Numbered from the stretch's first letter, positions 1 through 11,537 are shown. The stretch: DNA of 64,000 nt from Punica granatum (GCF_007655135.1 NC_045134.1:16516568-16580567), one strand, 5' to 3'. Numbers and translations: made by a program. The notes: generated by a model not told the origin, from the sequence alone.

Positions 1-2330
1 TCGTTGGACTCCTAAGGGGCAGATCTAGACGTCCGTGGACAATCCCGAACGTGCCGAGGCCTGGACGAACCCGAAACAATGAGAATAAACTCGGTAAAAA
101 AAAAGGGGGACCCGGTAAGGGACTAGCGGATGGAATGGAGGTTGTGCACAGTGGATCGGCCCTCGGATCGTGACCACCTCTTCACGGGGGAGGGTGAGGG
201 TTATGAGGAACCCTTTGAACATGATGGCATGACTCGGCAAAGTCGTGGAGCGAAATGGCACGTGTGGAGGTCACGGTTGCACCCGGCTAGCATTCTTGGG
301 AGCCGATTCTTCGTACGGTCAGACTGGAAATGGACTTAGGGGGTGGAAAATATGTAGTATAGGGGGTTTGGTGATTTTTGGTTTAAGTCGGGTCGGGTGG
401 TTGCCGGAATATCGGGTGGTTTTCCGATGATTTTGGCCGGTTTTGGCCTTGGCAAAGGGCTGGACGAAAAGGGGGAAAGGGCTGAAGTTTGAGAGGTTTT
501 TGGAGAGAGATTGGCTTGAGAGAGAATGAGAATGGAGAAGTGATTAAGGTTAATGATGGATGGGAACTTATAGGCTAGCTTAATGGTGTGCTTTGATGAA
601 GTTAATCGCGGTTAGATGGGTAAGTGGGGGCTGCCGAAATTTCAAGAAGGGATTAAGGAGGGGAAAATGTCAAATGGAGTGTAGGGGAAGCAAGAGGATG
701 GGTGATGGGTGTGATGGATGGATTGTCAGCACCCCATTTTGGCTCACCTTTCCAAACAACGATATCAGCAATGGTCCATATAACGACTTGAGCAGAATAC
801 AGAAAACGGCTTAACAGAGCAAGAAATCACTATTCATCCTCAAGTCGGCAAAATCCGGCAAATGACACATGCATATGACAGAAGGACTCCAGGGGTCATC
901 AAGGAGCAACAGAGTGACTAGAGAGCTCAGCAATATCCAAAACCGGCATTTTCAGTATATCACGGACAGTTCTATTTTCCGATAGTTCGCTCGATCATCG
1001 GAAGATAGCCAATATTGGACTCCAAAAATCCACTCCAATGCCAAACAGATGAAAAGTGTCCCCAAAGGCATTTTGCAAATCATCTGCTCTATACAGAACA
1101 ACTTTCTGTATACAGACAACTTTTCAGTGGAAGTCCAAAAATGCCGGTTTCTCGGAGAAAAGTTAATTCCAAATATCAGATGCGGCCATGCCCCTCAATC
1201 ATACAGAGCACGAACAGTGCTTCATATTGTCTTTTAGAAGCCATACAGACACCCTGAATGACTTCCGAGCGACAAAACGGGCATACCCCTCTTCGGAAGA
1301 ACGTAACCGGAGACTGGTCTGATGGAATTACGGCAAACGAAGTTCACACTACATTGCCCTGAAAACTCCAGCGGACATTCGCAATTGGGCAAAACAGATA
1401 GCAAAACCCTTCACGGTTTCTCGAGTAACCTCCGAGGAGCACAAAAGGCCATTTTCAGTGAAAATCCATATCCGGAGGTCCTCTTTGGGGAAACTTGACG
1501 CCGGATGCTTACCTTACGCAATGCTAGCCTTCTCAAGGCTCAATGTGGAATCGTCGGAATGAATCACACAACTCATCTAGACCGCTCGAGCAATACTTTA
1601 AGGGTCTCAGATGCACTTTTCATATCCTTAGAGGCCCAATCTCGGCAAACAGAGATCACAGTGATCTCCGGATCGCCCAAGAAACTCAGAAAGCAATCTG
1701 AGAAATCCAGTTTCGGCCTCCTAAGATATCTCCGGCTCCATATTTGCATTTACCGACTTAAGGGACAACTGCCCACGTAATTTGACAATTTATGTCAAAA
1801 TGACCGACGTGGGATGCAGATACAAGATATGCTGTCAGAAGTAGGCAACCTCGCTCTGAATGCCTAAAAGGAGCAAACCGGCTTCGGAGCCTCATACAGA
1901 CATTTGGCAATTTCTCACGGAAAATGCCAATCTCGGACTCTTTAAACCCGTTTCCTTGCGTATATCGATAATTCAACATTCGGTTCGAACCACGAGCCTC
2001 GAATGCACGATCAATCGAGACCCGAGCTTTTTTCCGGTTTCTCCTCTTCGGTCGTGGCACCCACGGGCTACCCAAGATGAGTCACCCTTTGCTCTAGAAG
2101 CTTCTTCTTTTTCTTCAATGCAAGAAGCCAACTTGCCCTCTCTTAGCCAAAATATCTTGGAGAGGTTGAAGACAACACTCAATACTCATCAATGCTCATA
2201 AATGCTCTTGGATCATCTTAATCAAGAACACTTGGTCCACATTCATCCTCGTCCTCATTAGGCAAACCGAAATTTGCTAATGGGAGTCTTAAGTGTGCTT
2301 ACTTTTGCTTAATTACCCATTAGCTTTGCC

Positions 2331-2338
2331 TATAAATG
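2331..2338 (+). promoter_or_regulatory. Putative LTR TATA box
   Basis: TATAAATG lies about 1.6 kb into solo LTR 1, in an otherwise unremarkable AT-balanced stretch. A TATA-like run at the matching place in solo LTR 2 (near 19812) supports it as the RNA polymerase II promoter that sets the U3/R border. The position implies an unusually long R-U5 part of about 3 kb. Confidence 0.5.
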
Positions 2339-2689
2339 GCCCAAAAGTGATTAAGATAATCACTTCTCATCTTGCACACTTTCTCCAAGCTTTCTCCCTC
2401 AAGAAAAGCTCTCAACTCCATAGCCAAAACCAGCAAGCTTCAACACTCCAAAATCAAGAGAGAAAAACCGAAGCAAACCCGAAGAAAGCTTTGAGTTTCT
2501 TAAGTCGGAAGCCGATGTTCATCATCCCGACTTCAGTTCAAAACTTCTCAAACTCCATGGACCACATGTTTTGGACTCAAGGAGTTCATTCATGAACTTA
2601 GATTTTTGGTTTGAAGTCATTTGCTCATCATTTCAGGTTGATTTCCTCATTTCGGGCTAAGATCATGCTCTCGAGTGAACAGTGCACCC

Positions 2690-2900
2690 GTAGCCGCACG
2701 CTCGCGCGTCTAGCAGCGCGCCCGCGCGCACAGCAGAACGCCCTCGCGCACAGCCGCACGCCCAGCGCGCCCGCTCGCACAGCTGCGCTCCCCGCCACTC
2801 GCCCAGCGCGCCCGCGCGTCCAGCCGCGTGCACAGCCGCGCGCCCGCGCGCCTCCCGTGCACTCCAGCCGCACGCCCCGTGCACCTAGCTCCCCCAACGT
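2690..2900 (+). repeat. GC-rich minisatellite inside solo LTR 1
   Basis: Imperfect short repeats built on CGCGCCCGCGCGCACAGC-like units make this the most GC-rich part of the LTR. It follows directly after CTCGAGTGAACAGTG. The same anchor (CTCGGGTGAACAGTG) in solo LTR 2 is followed by a different minisatellite. Long open frames on both strands here come from the skewed composition and are not genes. Confidence 0.75.
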
Positions 2901-5900
2901 GCATGCCCTTGCACCCGAGCACTCTTCCAAGCGTTCAACCGAGTCACCCGACTCTCGAACACTTCCCCGACTCTTTCCTCGTATCCCGAGGCTAGGTAAA
3001 TCACTCTTGACTTAGAGGAGTTAGGGCTTTTTACATTATTTGCATGGCTATGGAGTAATATGGCGTTTTATGCATGTTTAACTTGCAAGACTTAATTTTT
3101 ATACACTTTCTTGTTATATTATGCATGTTCATCATCATATAACATGTTAGCATGTCGGGAAACGTTTGGATCGACCCTCGGAAGACCTTCCCGACCCGAA
3201 ATAAGCAAAAGAGCTCTCGGGTTTGCTCAAGAAGAGGTGACCGAGGCTTGGCTTGCTTTCCTCGGGTTAAGATCGGCCTTCTTAGCCCGATCCAAGCTTG
3301 ATTCCCGAGTTTTCTCGTGTTTTCTTACGTGCGTGAAGTCGGTATTGTTTTATCTATTCCTTAAATAACTTGTTTGTGCATGTTTGCATGTTCGAATGCG
3401 TTAGTCAAGTCATGGCAATACCGACTTTCATTTAATCGTGTCATTTATCATGTTTATCGTTTAAGCATGCGAGAAATGATTCAAAACGAGATGGGGAAAC
3501 CTCGTGGAATCCCATTCGGGCCATGAGACCTCTTGGCTATCTCCAAGGAGAAGTAACCGAGAGCCTCTTAGGCTCGTACGGGTGGCATGAGGATTCCTCT
3601 TCCCGTTCTGAGTCGGTTCTCGGCTTTCATGTAATTTGCAATTTACATTATTGTCGCAATATCGCATGAAAATGACTTTTCAAAACAAAGCATGCATGGA
3701 TTCAGGTATCAATGACGGATTCGGGTCCATTCGGTTACGAGGGTAGTTTCGGTCATTGGACCAAATATCCTCGATCCTTACGAAACCGTCTTGGTCGTCG
3801 AATCACGAATCGTTTTCACAATTAATGCATTCCGCGATAACCTTAAGCATTAATTCCACGAACGGGTTAATCGGGACGTTCACACGGTTAATTCATTCAA
3901 TTTAAACAACTTTGCATGAATTGGACATTAATTTGTAACTCGCGTCGACGAATTACAAAACGGTGTTAATGCCCTTTTCAAAACCCTCATACTTTCAAAT
4001 CCATATTGTGTTGTTCTCCTTTTCTAAAAACAAATTTTCAAATCAAGGGCAAGAACATCATTTTGTGATTTGCCGACATCCTAGCTCAGTTTAAAGTGTC
4101 AGTTGGGTACTCTGTATCAAAATTACAATTAACTGACTAATCATTTCACTCGACTTAACCAAATGCAAGAAAATGGTTAGGTGGAACTCTAGGTTCCAAA
4201 TCTAGAGTCAAAACACGAGTTGGGCTAATTCAGTGGTAATTCAGTGTCACAACACCGAATCACTGTAAAAACAATCCACACACTCGAAACTTGACTACGG
4301 ATACCCGACATGTCAGGTTCTCAAACCAAAGCCGAATGCTAAAACATTGGCACGTGCTTGTTTGTCTAGGGTAGAATTTGCATGCCAAAATACCCCGGAT
4401 CAATAAACTTGTTAAAACACGTACACTCGACAATAACAAACACCTTGTCTGTTATTAACATGTTACGTGTTATCTTTCCGCACCTGTTTGCCATACGGGT
4501 CGAGCCTGATCCCTAGGCCGAATAATATTAGGGTTCAACACCCTAATCATCGATCACAGGGTCCAACGCCCTAATCAACACTCACAGGGTCCAACGCCCT
4601 ATTCAGTAAGAGCGTCCATTGAATTTCAGTTCTTCGGTCTTTTCCCTAAACTCACGGTGAGTTAGAGTGGAATAATAACCGAACGCGAGTCGACTGGAAT
4701 TCGGCCATTTGTAATTTGTATTTATTGTTTTTGAGAGCATTGTAAGGACTTTTATTTTGTACATTCATTATGTAAGAATTCCAGTCGGTAAGCGAACGGT
4801 CCGAGAGTCGAATCATTCGAATCGGTTTCGTGCTTGCCCAGTCAAAAGTAAATCCGAGATTTCGGGGTTATGGTTCATGCAGAAATTCAACCTCCACGGT
4901 TTGATGAACTGTAACGCAAGATTGTGAACCAATTCCCCGACACACAGATTTACTTCTCTCTCGGCTTCTCCACCGACATCGTTTAATTCATTGAATTTTC
5001 GGTGTCAAAACGTGCGAGCCGAATCAACGCGGTAAATAATAAAACATGCAAGCCTAGCAAACCAGAGTACCGAAAGGGAGTGCAGGATATAGGCCCGCAC
5101 GTAACATGAACCCCCGAACACGGACTTTCCGGTTCCGCACAGACCATTGCCTTAACAACAACTAGGTGTTCCATACCCCTAGACCCCGGGTAACTTATCC
5201 GTCCTCGACCTTCGGGTCGTAAAATGATAAGTGGCGACTCCTTCTCTCACGCGTGTCCGTCACGCGTCCCCACGGGAAGGTGGACACTCCCAAGCCACGC
5301 GATCCAAAAGCGCGCAATGCGGGCCCCGACGAGAGTCCACATTCGGGTCTGTACATGGATGATAGGAGGTGATGGATGTGTAAGAGATTTGAATTTTGTG
5401 GTGAAGGGAGACTTGAGCCGCCGGCCATGGGAGGGAAGCCGCGGCTGATTGCGAGCGAGCCGAGGCTTAAAGGGTTGAGCCGTGGCTTGGGGTTGAGCCG
5501 TGGCTTGGTGGCTTGGCTTGGCTGAGCTGTGGGTCCCATTCGATTAAGAGTCCGATCTCCGATGTCCGGTTAATTTATGGATTTGGAATGCTCGAACGAA
5601 GGGGGTTTGAATGAGCCTAATATCGCCATACGTTATGTGAACGAATGTCTGGGTGACCCGGCGCTTGAGAATCGGTTTTGCCCTGTTCGGACTTTCGGAG
5701 TGGAGTTGAGTGTCCTCGGTCCCCGGTTGCCCTTTGTGCATCTTAATGTTCGTTTCGGTGACCCTTTTGCCTCGTGTGGGATCGTTAGCTCGTCGTCCCC
5801 GACCGAAGATCGTCGCCCCGGGAAGACCTAGGGACTTGTGACCGGGGCTTTCTCAGTGTTCCCCGAATGTCTTGAGGTGTTCGGGGATTGTTGTGATCTC

Positions 5901-6466
5901 TGTTTCCTGTGAAAGTACCCCGAAGATTCACCGGGAGGCGTTTGCTACCACTGAAACGTCCCTCGGGAAACCCTGTAGAGTTCCGAAAGGTCGTCTGAAG
6001 CTTGTTCCATGATCCCAGTGGTCCCTGGATGCCTGCAGGCCCGTTTTGGGGGGGCCGTTTACTTGTCAGTGGATCGAGCCCCGGGAGCCCTGTTAGAAAA
6101 GGCGTCTGTGAGAAATCGGGGTTTCCCGGCTTAAGCGGTATGCCCCCGAAACGCGCCCGGTACGAGTCGTTGGTCACTTTGGCACTGAGAGGGATTTTTA
6201 GAGTCCCATATTGGGCACCTTTCGGTGTTTCAGTGATTCGGTGATGAATAGTGCCATAGTGTCGGCTCTGCCGTTTTCGGGATTCCTTGTTTGTCTGTTC
6301 TTCTGACGGCTCTCCTCTGCTTTTCTAGTGGACCCAGCTTTTCTCCTGTCATTCATGACTCTGTGCCTGCACGTTCCCCCCTGATTGCCGAGTGATGAAT
6401 AGTAACCCGGTCTTTGGTCGAGGATTCTCGTGTAGGGAGCCAGTGGGCCAAAATGGGGTGCTGACA

Positions 6467-6482
6467 GCTTACCCCTCTTTGG
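6467..6482 (-). other. Polypurine tract of the Tat/Ogre-like element
   Basis: On the minus strand CCAAAGAGGGGTAAGC immediately precedes the TGTCAGC start of the 3' LTR. This is the expected place and composition for the plus-strand DNA primer. Confidence 0.7.
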
Positions 6483-6624
6483 TTGCATGCTCGGATAGAG
6501 GATGAAGCCAAAGATTATAGAAGCACCCCCTCTTTGCGCCCGGCGACCGCTCTGATGTCGTTCCCCCGTGGCTGCTTGTGCTCTGCTTGGATATATTGGG
6601 ACATTGCGCGGGAAATTAGAACCG

Positions 6625-7035
6625 AGATGGACCCGAAGGATACCGGGATGGACCCGAATGGATCGGGATTGACCCGAATGCAGATGAGCCAGGATAGACC
6701 TGAATGTGGCCGGGATGGACCCGAATGCAGATGAGCCAGGATAGACCTGAATGTGGCCGGGATAGACTCGAATACAGATGAGGCAGGATAGACCTGAATG
6801 TGGCCGGGATGGACCCGAATGCAGAAATTTAAAACCGGGATGGACCCGAACAGGAATTTAAAACTAGGGTGAACCCGAACATGAATTTAAAACCGGGATG
6901 GACCCGAAACAGGAATTTTAAAACCGGGATGGACCCGAAACAGGAATTTTAAAACCGGGATGGACCCGAAACAAGAATTTTAAAACCGGGATGGACCCGA
7001 AACGGGAATTTAAGGTCGGGATGGACCCGAGACAC
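6625..7035. repeat. Tandem repeat array in the 3' untranslated region
   Basis: GGGATGGACCCGAA recurs more than ten times. The right half is a cleaner array of about 31-bp units (GGGATGGACCCGAAACAGG plus an AT-rich tail, roughly 6830-7030). The left half is built on longer units that add GATGAGCCAGGATAGACC. The array lies between the end of pol and the 3' LTR. Tandem arrays in just this part of Tat/Ogre elements are known and have been proposed as seeds of satellite DNA. Confidence 0.85.
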
Positions 7036-7629
7036 TTGCTCGGGGATCGCGTAAAGTGTCCGGCGACGTTTGTTTGGCATTTGGTCTGGACCACCTCATG
7101 CATGGCGGCTGATGATGACCTTCTATTGTTTGTCCTCCTTTGAACATCGTCGGTTTGGACGGTGTGGTGCATCCCTCAACGACTTCCGGTGCCTCGAGAG
7201 CACGACCTGCCGTGTGAGGCAGACATGAATCCGTCGGCGGGGAGCGTCCGTTGGGGTTCTCGATCACGCCTGCATGTAGAAAAGAAAAGCCTACAAAGGA
7301 TGTCAACCGCACGAAATCGTTGAGACTACGATGCGTAAAAGGAATCTATGTAAAGATGTGTTGGGGACATGATATCAGTGGCCATTTGGAAGGCGGCCGT
7401 GTCCTTATCGGGGAATGGCTTTTCTGAGACGGGTAACCCGTAGAATTACGTGCTTAAAGGTAAAGGAAGGGATCTCATGGGATTCTTCAAGTCAAGGATA
7501 CGTCGATTCGACCCCATTCCAGGGCGAGTCTCGAGTCTGGAGAGTCGATGAGAGTTTGCTTGCGTCGGAGAATGCCGAACCACTACTCGGTGTAGCTTCA
7601 CGGAGAGGTGTTGCCTTTCTTTCGTGGTC
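7036..7629. other. 3' untranslated spacer of the Tat/Ogre-like element
   Basis: There is no domain, repeat or convincing frame between the two repeat arrays. Short open frames on both strands show no recognisable protein. Confidence 0.5.
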
Positions 7630-7950
7630 GAGCCGACGTTGTCCCCTAACTTTTGCCTAGGCCGCGAGATGCGTGATAACCTAGCGGGGTATTTTATTTG
7701 ATTTTTCTCACATGAATGCTCTCCTTTTGCTACGACCACCCATGTTTGGGTCCAATCGCACCTCTCGGTTCCTCTAACTTTTGCCTAGACCGCCCTTTGC
7801 GGGTTTTCAATCTAGCGAGGGATTGACTTGTGCTCTCCTTTTGCCACGACTCCCCTTTGCGGGATTTTAAGTCGTGCCGCTCATTCCCTAGCTTTTGCCT
7901 AGGCCCCCTCGAGGAGGTTTTTGACCTAGTGGGAGATTTATTTTTTTCTC
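7630..7950. repeat. Degenerate repeats with hairpin potential in the 3' untranslated region
   Basis: About four diverged units contain a CCTAGCTTTTGCCTAGGC-like or CTCCTTTTGCCACGAC-like start. Each is followed by a later return of the complementary motif, for example CTAGGC then GACCTAG, or CACGACT then AAGTCGTG. Each unit could form a small stem. They are more diverged than the 6625-7035 array. Confidence 0.55.
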
Positions 7951-8065
7951 TCAAGAAGGTTTCGCATTGGACAAATGGCGGGAATTGGCACTCGTGCATG
8001 TGAACAGAAATGCCTTACAATGGAATGGGTGCGAGGCCCGATGGACGAAAAGCAAACACGAGTCG
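7951..8065. other. Short untranslated stretch after pol
   Basis: Non-coding sequence between the pol stop codon and the hairpin-like repeats. Nothing is recognised in it. Confidence 0.4.
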
Positions 8066-9244
8066 TCACGGATAATACTTCTTGATGGCGTCAGCGTTGA
8101 CGGGAAGTGCATTTTCGGTGCCGTCCATATCGCTCAAAATGACTGCTCCCCTGGAGAAGGTCTCTTTGACGACGAAGGGACCGTCGTATTTGTACGAGAA
8201 CTTCCCTCGAGAATCGGGTGCGACATGTAAGACCTTTCTCAAGACAAGGTCACCGGGATTGAACTCTCAGTGACGGACCTTGGTGTTGAATGCTCGAGCC
8301 ATCCTTTGTTGGTAGCACTGTCCGTGACATAGTGCCTTCAGCCTTTTCTCGTCAATGAGGTTTAGCTGTTCGTATCGCTGTTTCGCCCACTCTGCCTCTG
8401 CGAGTTCGGCCTCGGCTAGGATCCTCATGGAAGGGATCTCCACCTCGATTGGGAGGACTGCCTCCATGCCGTAGACCAAGGAATATGGGGTTGCCCCGGT
8501 TGAAGTCCGTATGGATGTTCGGTACGCCAAAAGTGTATAGGGGAGCATTTCGTGCCAATCCTTGTAGTTCACCGTCATTTTTTCGATGATCTTCTTGATG
8601 CTCTTATTTGCCGCCTCTACTGCACCGTTCATTTGGGGACGGTATGGGGTGGAGTTACGGTGTTGAATTTTGAATTGTGCACAGAGCTCGTCGATGACCT
8701 TGTTATTCAGGTTCTTGGCGTTGTCCGTGATAATCGTCGCAGGGACCCCGTACCTGGAGATGACGTCGCGTCTGAGAAAACGGGCCACGGCTTTTGCGGT
8801 GACCGACGCGAGAGTGATAGCCTCGATCCACTTGGTGAAGTAGTCGATCGCCACCAGGATGAACATGTGTCCGTTAGACGCTTTGGGATTGATCGGGCCA
8901 ATCACGTCCATCCCCCACATTGAGAAAGGCCACGGGGCTGTCATAGGGCGTAGCTCGTTGGGCGGTGCCTTGATCTGATCTGTGTAAACTTGGCATCGGT
9001 GGCAATGCCTAACATGCTTTACACAATCCGTCTCCATGGTGGACCAATAATAGCCTAAGCGCATAATCTTTTTGGCGAGCATGAGGCCATTCATATGTGG
9101 TCCACAACTTCCTCCATGCACTTCTTCCACAAGGCGTTGCGATTCGTGTTCGTCGATGCACCGGAGGAGCGTGGAATCAAAGGAGTGGCGGTATAGTATC
9201 TCGCCACTCAGAAAGTAGTGCATCGCGAGGCGTCTGAGCGTCTT
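8066..9244 (-). pseudogene. Integrase region of Tat/Ogre-like pol
   Basis: The integrase inserts element cDNA into host DNA. The main open frame (9223-8267, 318 residues) has the HHCC zinc site (H36, H43, C74, C77). It also has the full DDE triad: D106 in WGMDVIGP, D167 in IITDNAKN, and E203 in NGAVEAANK. The text RPMTAPWPFSMWGMDVIGPI is typical of the Tat lineage. An in-frame TGA at 8267 interrupts the C-terminal part. Beyond it the frame continues through a GPFVV-type segment to the natural stop at 8066-8068, after IKKYYP. Another in-frame TGA at 9245 separates it from the upstream RNase H, so full-length pol cannot be made. I see no chromodomain, as expected for Tat elements. Confidence 0.92.
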
Positions 9245-9389
9245 TCAATCGCGGCGATCGGCGAATGGGGGATGTTGGCCCGTTTGCAAGAAGTTCCTGA
9301 TGTCTTCGTACCACGGCTTCGCTTCGGACGCTTCAATTGCGTTGCAGTGGGCCAGGCCTTTGGCCACTTCGATTTCGAGAGGTTCGATG

Positions 9390-9930
9390 ATGTTCCCCTC
9401 TGAGATACTCGCCATAGATGCGAGTGTTGCGAGTGCGTCCGCGAACTGATTCTTCGCGCGTGGAGTGTAGGTGAATGAGATCTTCTTAAAGTTCTTCGCC
9501 AATTCCTCAAGGTACTCATGGTACGGGACTAACTTCGCGTCTTTCGTCTTCCATTGCCCCAGCGTTTGGAAGATTGTGAGCATGGAGTCACCGAATACTT
9601 CTAACTCCTTCACCTTGAAATCGATCGCCGCTTGCAAACCGAGGATGCATGCCTCATACTCGGCCACGTTATTGGTACAGGAGAAATCCACTTTCGCAGC
9701 GACCGGGTAATGGCGCCCGTCCGGGGATATCAAAACTGCCCCAACTCCTGATCCCACGGAATTGACAGCCCCGTCGAAGTACATCTTCCATGTTGGCTCT
9801 TCCTTCGCTTCATCTATCTGAAGGATCCCTTCGTCCGGGAAGTCCGTGTTAATCGGCGTGTCGTCGTCTATCGGGAATTCTGCTAGGTGGTCGGCAATTG
9901 CCTGCCCCTTGATAGACGTGCGGGGCACGT
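9390..9930 (-). pseudogene. Second, archaeal-type RNase H (aRNH) of Tat/Ogre-like pol
   Basis: The frame 9928-9245 starts in the tether after RT/RNase H and contains a second RNase H fold. WKMYFDGAVN carries the first Asp, NNVAEYEACILGL the Glu, FGDSMLTI the next Asp, and NQFADALATLAS the last Asp, so the catalytic DEDD set looks complete. An extra archaeal-type RNase H just upstream of integrase is a recognised signature of the Tat lineage (Ogre, Retand and relatives). The upstream link to RT is cut by an in-frame TAG at 9953. Confidence 0.85.
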
Positions 9931-9955
9931 ATTCTATGTCGTATTCCGTCAGCTA

Positions 9956-10449
9956 GCAGCACCATTTTGCGATGTTCCTCATGTTGGAGAGGCTATCGAG
10001 TAAATACCGCAGGGGGTCTGCTTTTGACAGCAAGCGGATTGTGTGATAGAGCGTGTACTGTAAGCGGATTGTGTGATAGAGGTGTACTGTCGGAGTCTTT
10101 GCATGACCCATACCAACGCGCAACACATCTTCTCGATTTCCGGATAATTGGACTCCCCCTCGGTGAACTTCTTGCTCAAGTAGTATATCGCCGTTTCCGA
10201 GCGCGTCGACTCGTCTTCTTGTCCTAGCATGCACCCTAAGGATTGCCGACGTACCGTGAGGTATAGAATGAGGGGCTGATTCGGTGCAGGTGGTACCAAT
10301 ATCGGCGGCTGAATTAGGTAGGCCTTAATAGTGTCGAAGGCCCTCTGACACTCGTGGTCCCACTCCATCGCTGCATTCTTACGGAGCAAGTGGAAGAGCA
10401 GTTGACACTTATCCGTCAGGTTTGCAATGAAACGCGCAATGTAATTCAG
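9956..10449 (-). pseudogene. RNase H (first) of Tat/Ogre-like pol, broken
   Basis: The frame includes NYIARFIANLTDKCQLLFHLL, then a QRAFDTIKAYL segment and ETAIYYLSKKFTEGESNYPEIEKM, the usual RT-connection and RNase H text of plant gypsy elements. At 10031-10092 a direct tandem duplication of about 30 bp (AAGCGGATTGTGTGATAGAG twice) shifts the frame. The start of this part is cut off by a TAG at 10450. Confidence 0.8.
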
Positions 10450-11389
10450 CTATCCCAAGAAGCCGCGTACCTCCCGAACCGTTGATGGCGGGGGAAGCTC
10501 TTTGATTGCCTTGACTTTGTCCGAATCCATTTCGATGCCGCGCTCACTAACCACGAACCCTAGCAGCTTTCCTGATCGGGCACCAAATGTGCATTTCGCC
10601 GGATTGAGCCGGAGCTTGTATTCTCTCAAGCGATCGAAAAGGCGCTTCAGGTTGACAAGGTGGTCTTCTCCCTCTTTGGACTTGGTTATCATGTCATCGA
10701 CGTATACCTCGACTTCTTTGTGCATCATGTCGCGGAATAGTGTGACCATAGCCCACTGATAAGTTGCCCCTGCATTCTTGAGGCCGAAAGGCATAACGCG
10801 GTAGCAAAAGGTTCCCCACATCGTGATGAACGTCGTCTTGAGTTTGGCCTTTTCGGCCATCCGGATTTGATTGTATCCGGAGAAGCCGTCCATGAAAAAG
10901 AACTGAGCGTGGCGTGCCGTATTATCGACCAGGACGTCGATGTGTGGCAAGGGGAAATTATCCTTAGGGCTAGCTTTGTTAAGGTCTCGGTAGTCGACGC
11001 AGAATCGGACCCTTCCATCCTTCTTTGCAGACTTCGAGGAATCCCGCGTTGATCTGCTTGACGACTTCTTCCTTGATGTGGAGGAGAAGACTAGCTCGTT
11101 GTCGTCGTAACTGTTGGCGCTTGGGCGGGAATTTCTCAGTGTCGAGTAGAAGGAAGTGCTCGACTATTGAGGGGTCTAAGCCGGGCATGTCAGCGTATGA
11201 CAAGGCGAAGACCTCTTGATACTCCTTCAGGAAGTCGATCATCCGGGCTCGCTGCGTAGGGTTGAGGGCTGTCCCGATCTTCAAGGTGCGGGGCTCTTCT
11301 TCAGTGCCCACGTTGATCTCCTCGGTTGGCTCGACCGAGGTGATTTGATGGTCCTCGAGGCGACGCAAACTCTCTTCTATCTCGGGCAC
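10450..11389 (-). pseudogene. Reverse transcriptase of Tat/Ogre-like pol, with a small deletion
   Basis: It copies element RNA to DNA. MDGFSGYNQIRM, MPFGLKNAGATYQ and the active-site box EVYVDDMITKSK (D85-D86 of the 10950-10450 frame) are intact. The upstream frame (11389-10979) holds the pre-RT part with FLKEYQEVFALSYADMPGLD and INAGFLEVCK. Around 11030 roughly 40 bases are missing between FLEVCK and KDGRVRFCVDYRDLN, and the frame shifts, so the finger region of RT is lost. Confidence 0.9.
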
Positions 11390-11537
11390 TTGACTGTCCT
11401 CGGGAAACCCTTCCCCAAACTATAAGGGTTGGGACTCACCGAGGTGCTCTTGGGATAGGTTTGAATCGAAGTGTCGAAGATTTGGATTCGAGTGGAGCCT
11501 GGAAATTCGAGAGAATCGTCTTAGAAAATTTATAGTG

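Larger units (their letters stand above)
724..5355 (+). mobile_element. Solo LTR 1 of a giant-LTR Tat/Ogre-like family (4632 bp)
   Basis: It starts TGTCAGCACCCC at 724 and ends CGGGTCTGTACA at 5355, so it has TG...CA ends. The flanking 5-bp direct repeats TGGAT (719-723 and 5356-5360) are the target duplication. Removing the element and one repeat restores the sequence seen uninterrupted near 26880-26895 of the other LTR. No primer site, gag or pol lies inside, so this is a solo LTR left by LTR-LTR recombination. It shares most of its length with solo LTR 2 (18208-23449) but is clearly diverged. It contains a probable promoter near 2331 and a GC-rich minisatellite at 2690-2900. The rest is non-coding. 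Confidence 0.93.
1..6466 (-). repeat. 3' LTR of the Tat/Ogre-like element, partial and split by a solo LTR
   Basis: Read on the minus strand the LTR starts with TGTCAGCACCCC at 6466, directly after a purine-rich tract. It continues to 5361, is interrupted by a nested solo LTR (724-5355 with its duplication), and resumes from 723 down to 1. About 1.83 kb of true LTR sequence is visible. Bases 1-723 and 5361-6466 align with 26130-28035 of the 5' LTR, with many substitutions and at least two indels. I see no gene here. Small open frames in this stretch are chance. Confidence 0.92.

Noticed and set aside
2611..3015. 134-codon open frame and overlapping minus-strand frames rich in Ala, Arg and Pro
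   Set aside because: They translate the GC-rich minisatellite of solo LTR 1 in several frames at once, with no domain and no conservation in solo LTR 2.
5785..6244. Frames of 80 to 130 codons conserved at 27312-27813
   Set aside because: Conservation is explained by the two copies of one LTR. The frames overlap on both strands and contain no domain, and the related solo LTR 4 does not keep them clearly open.
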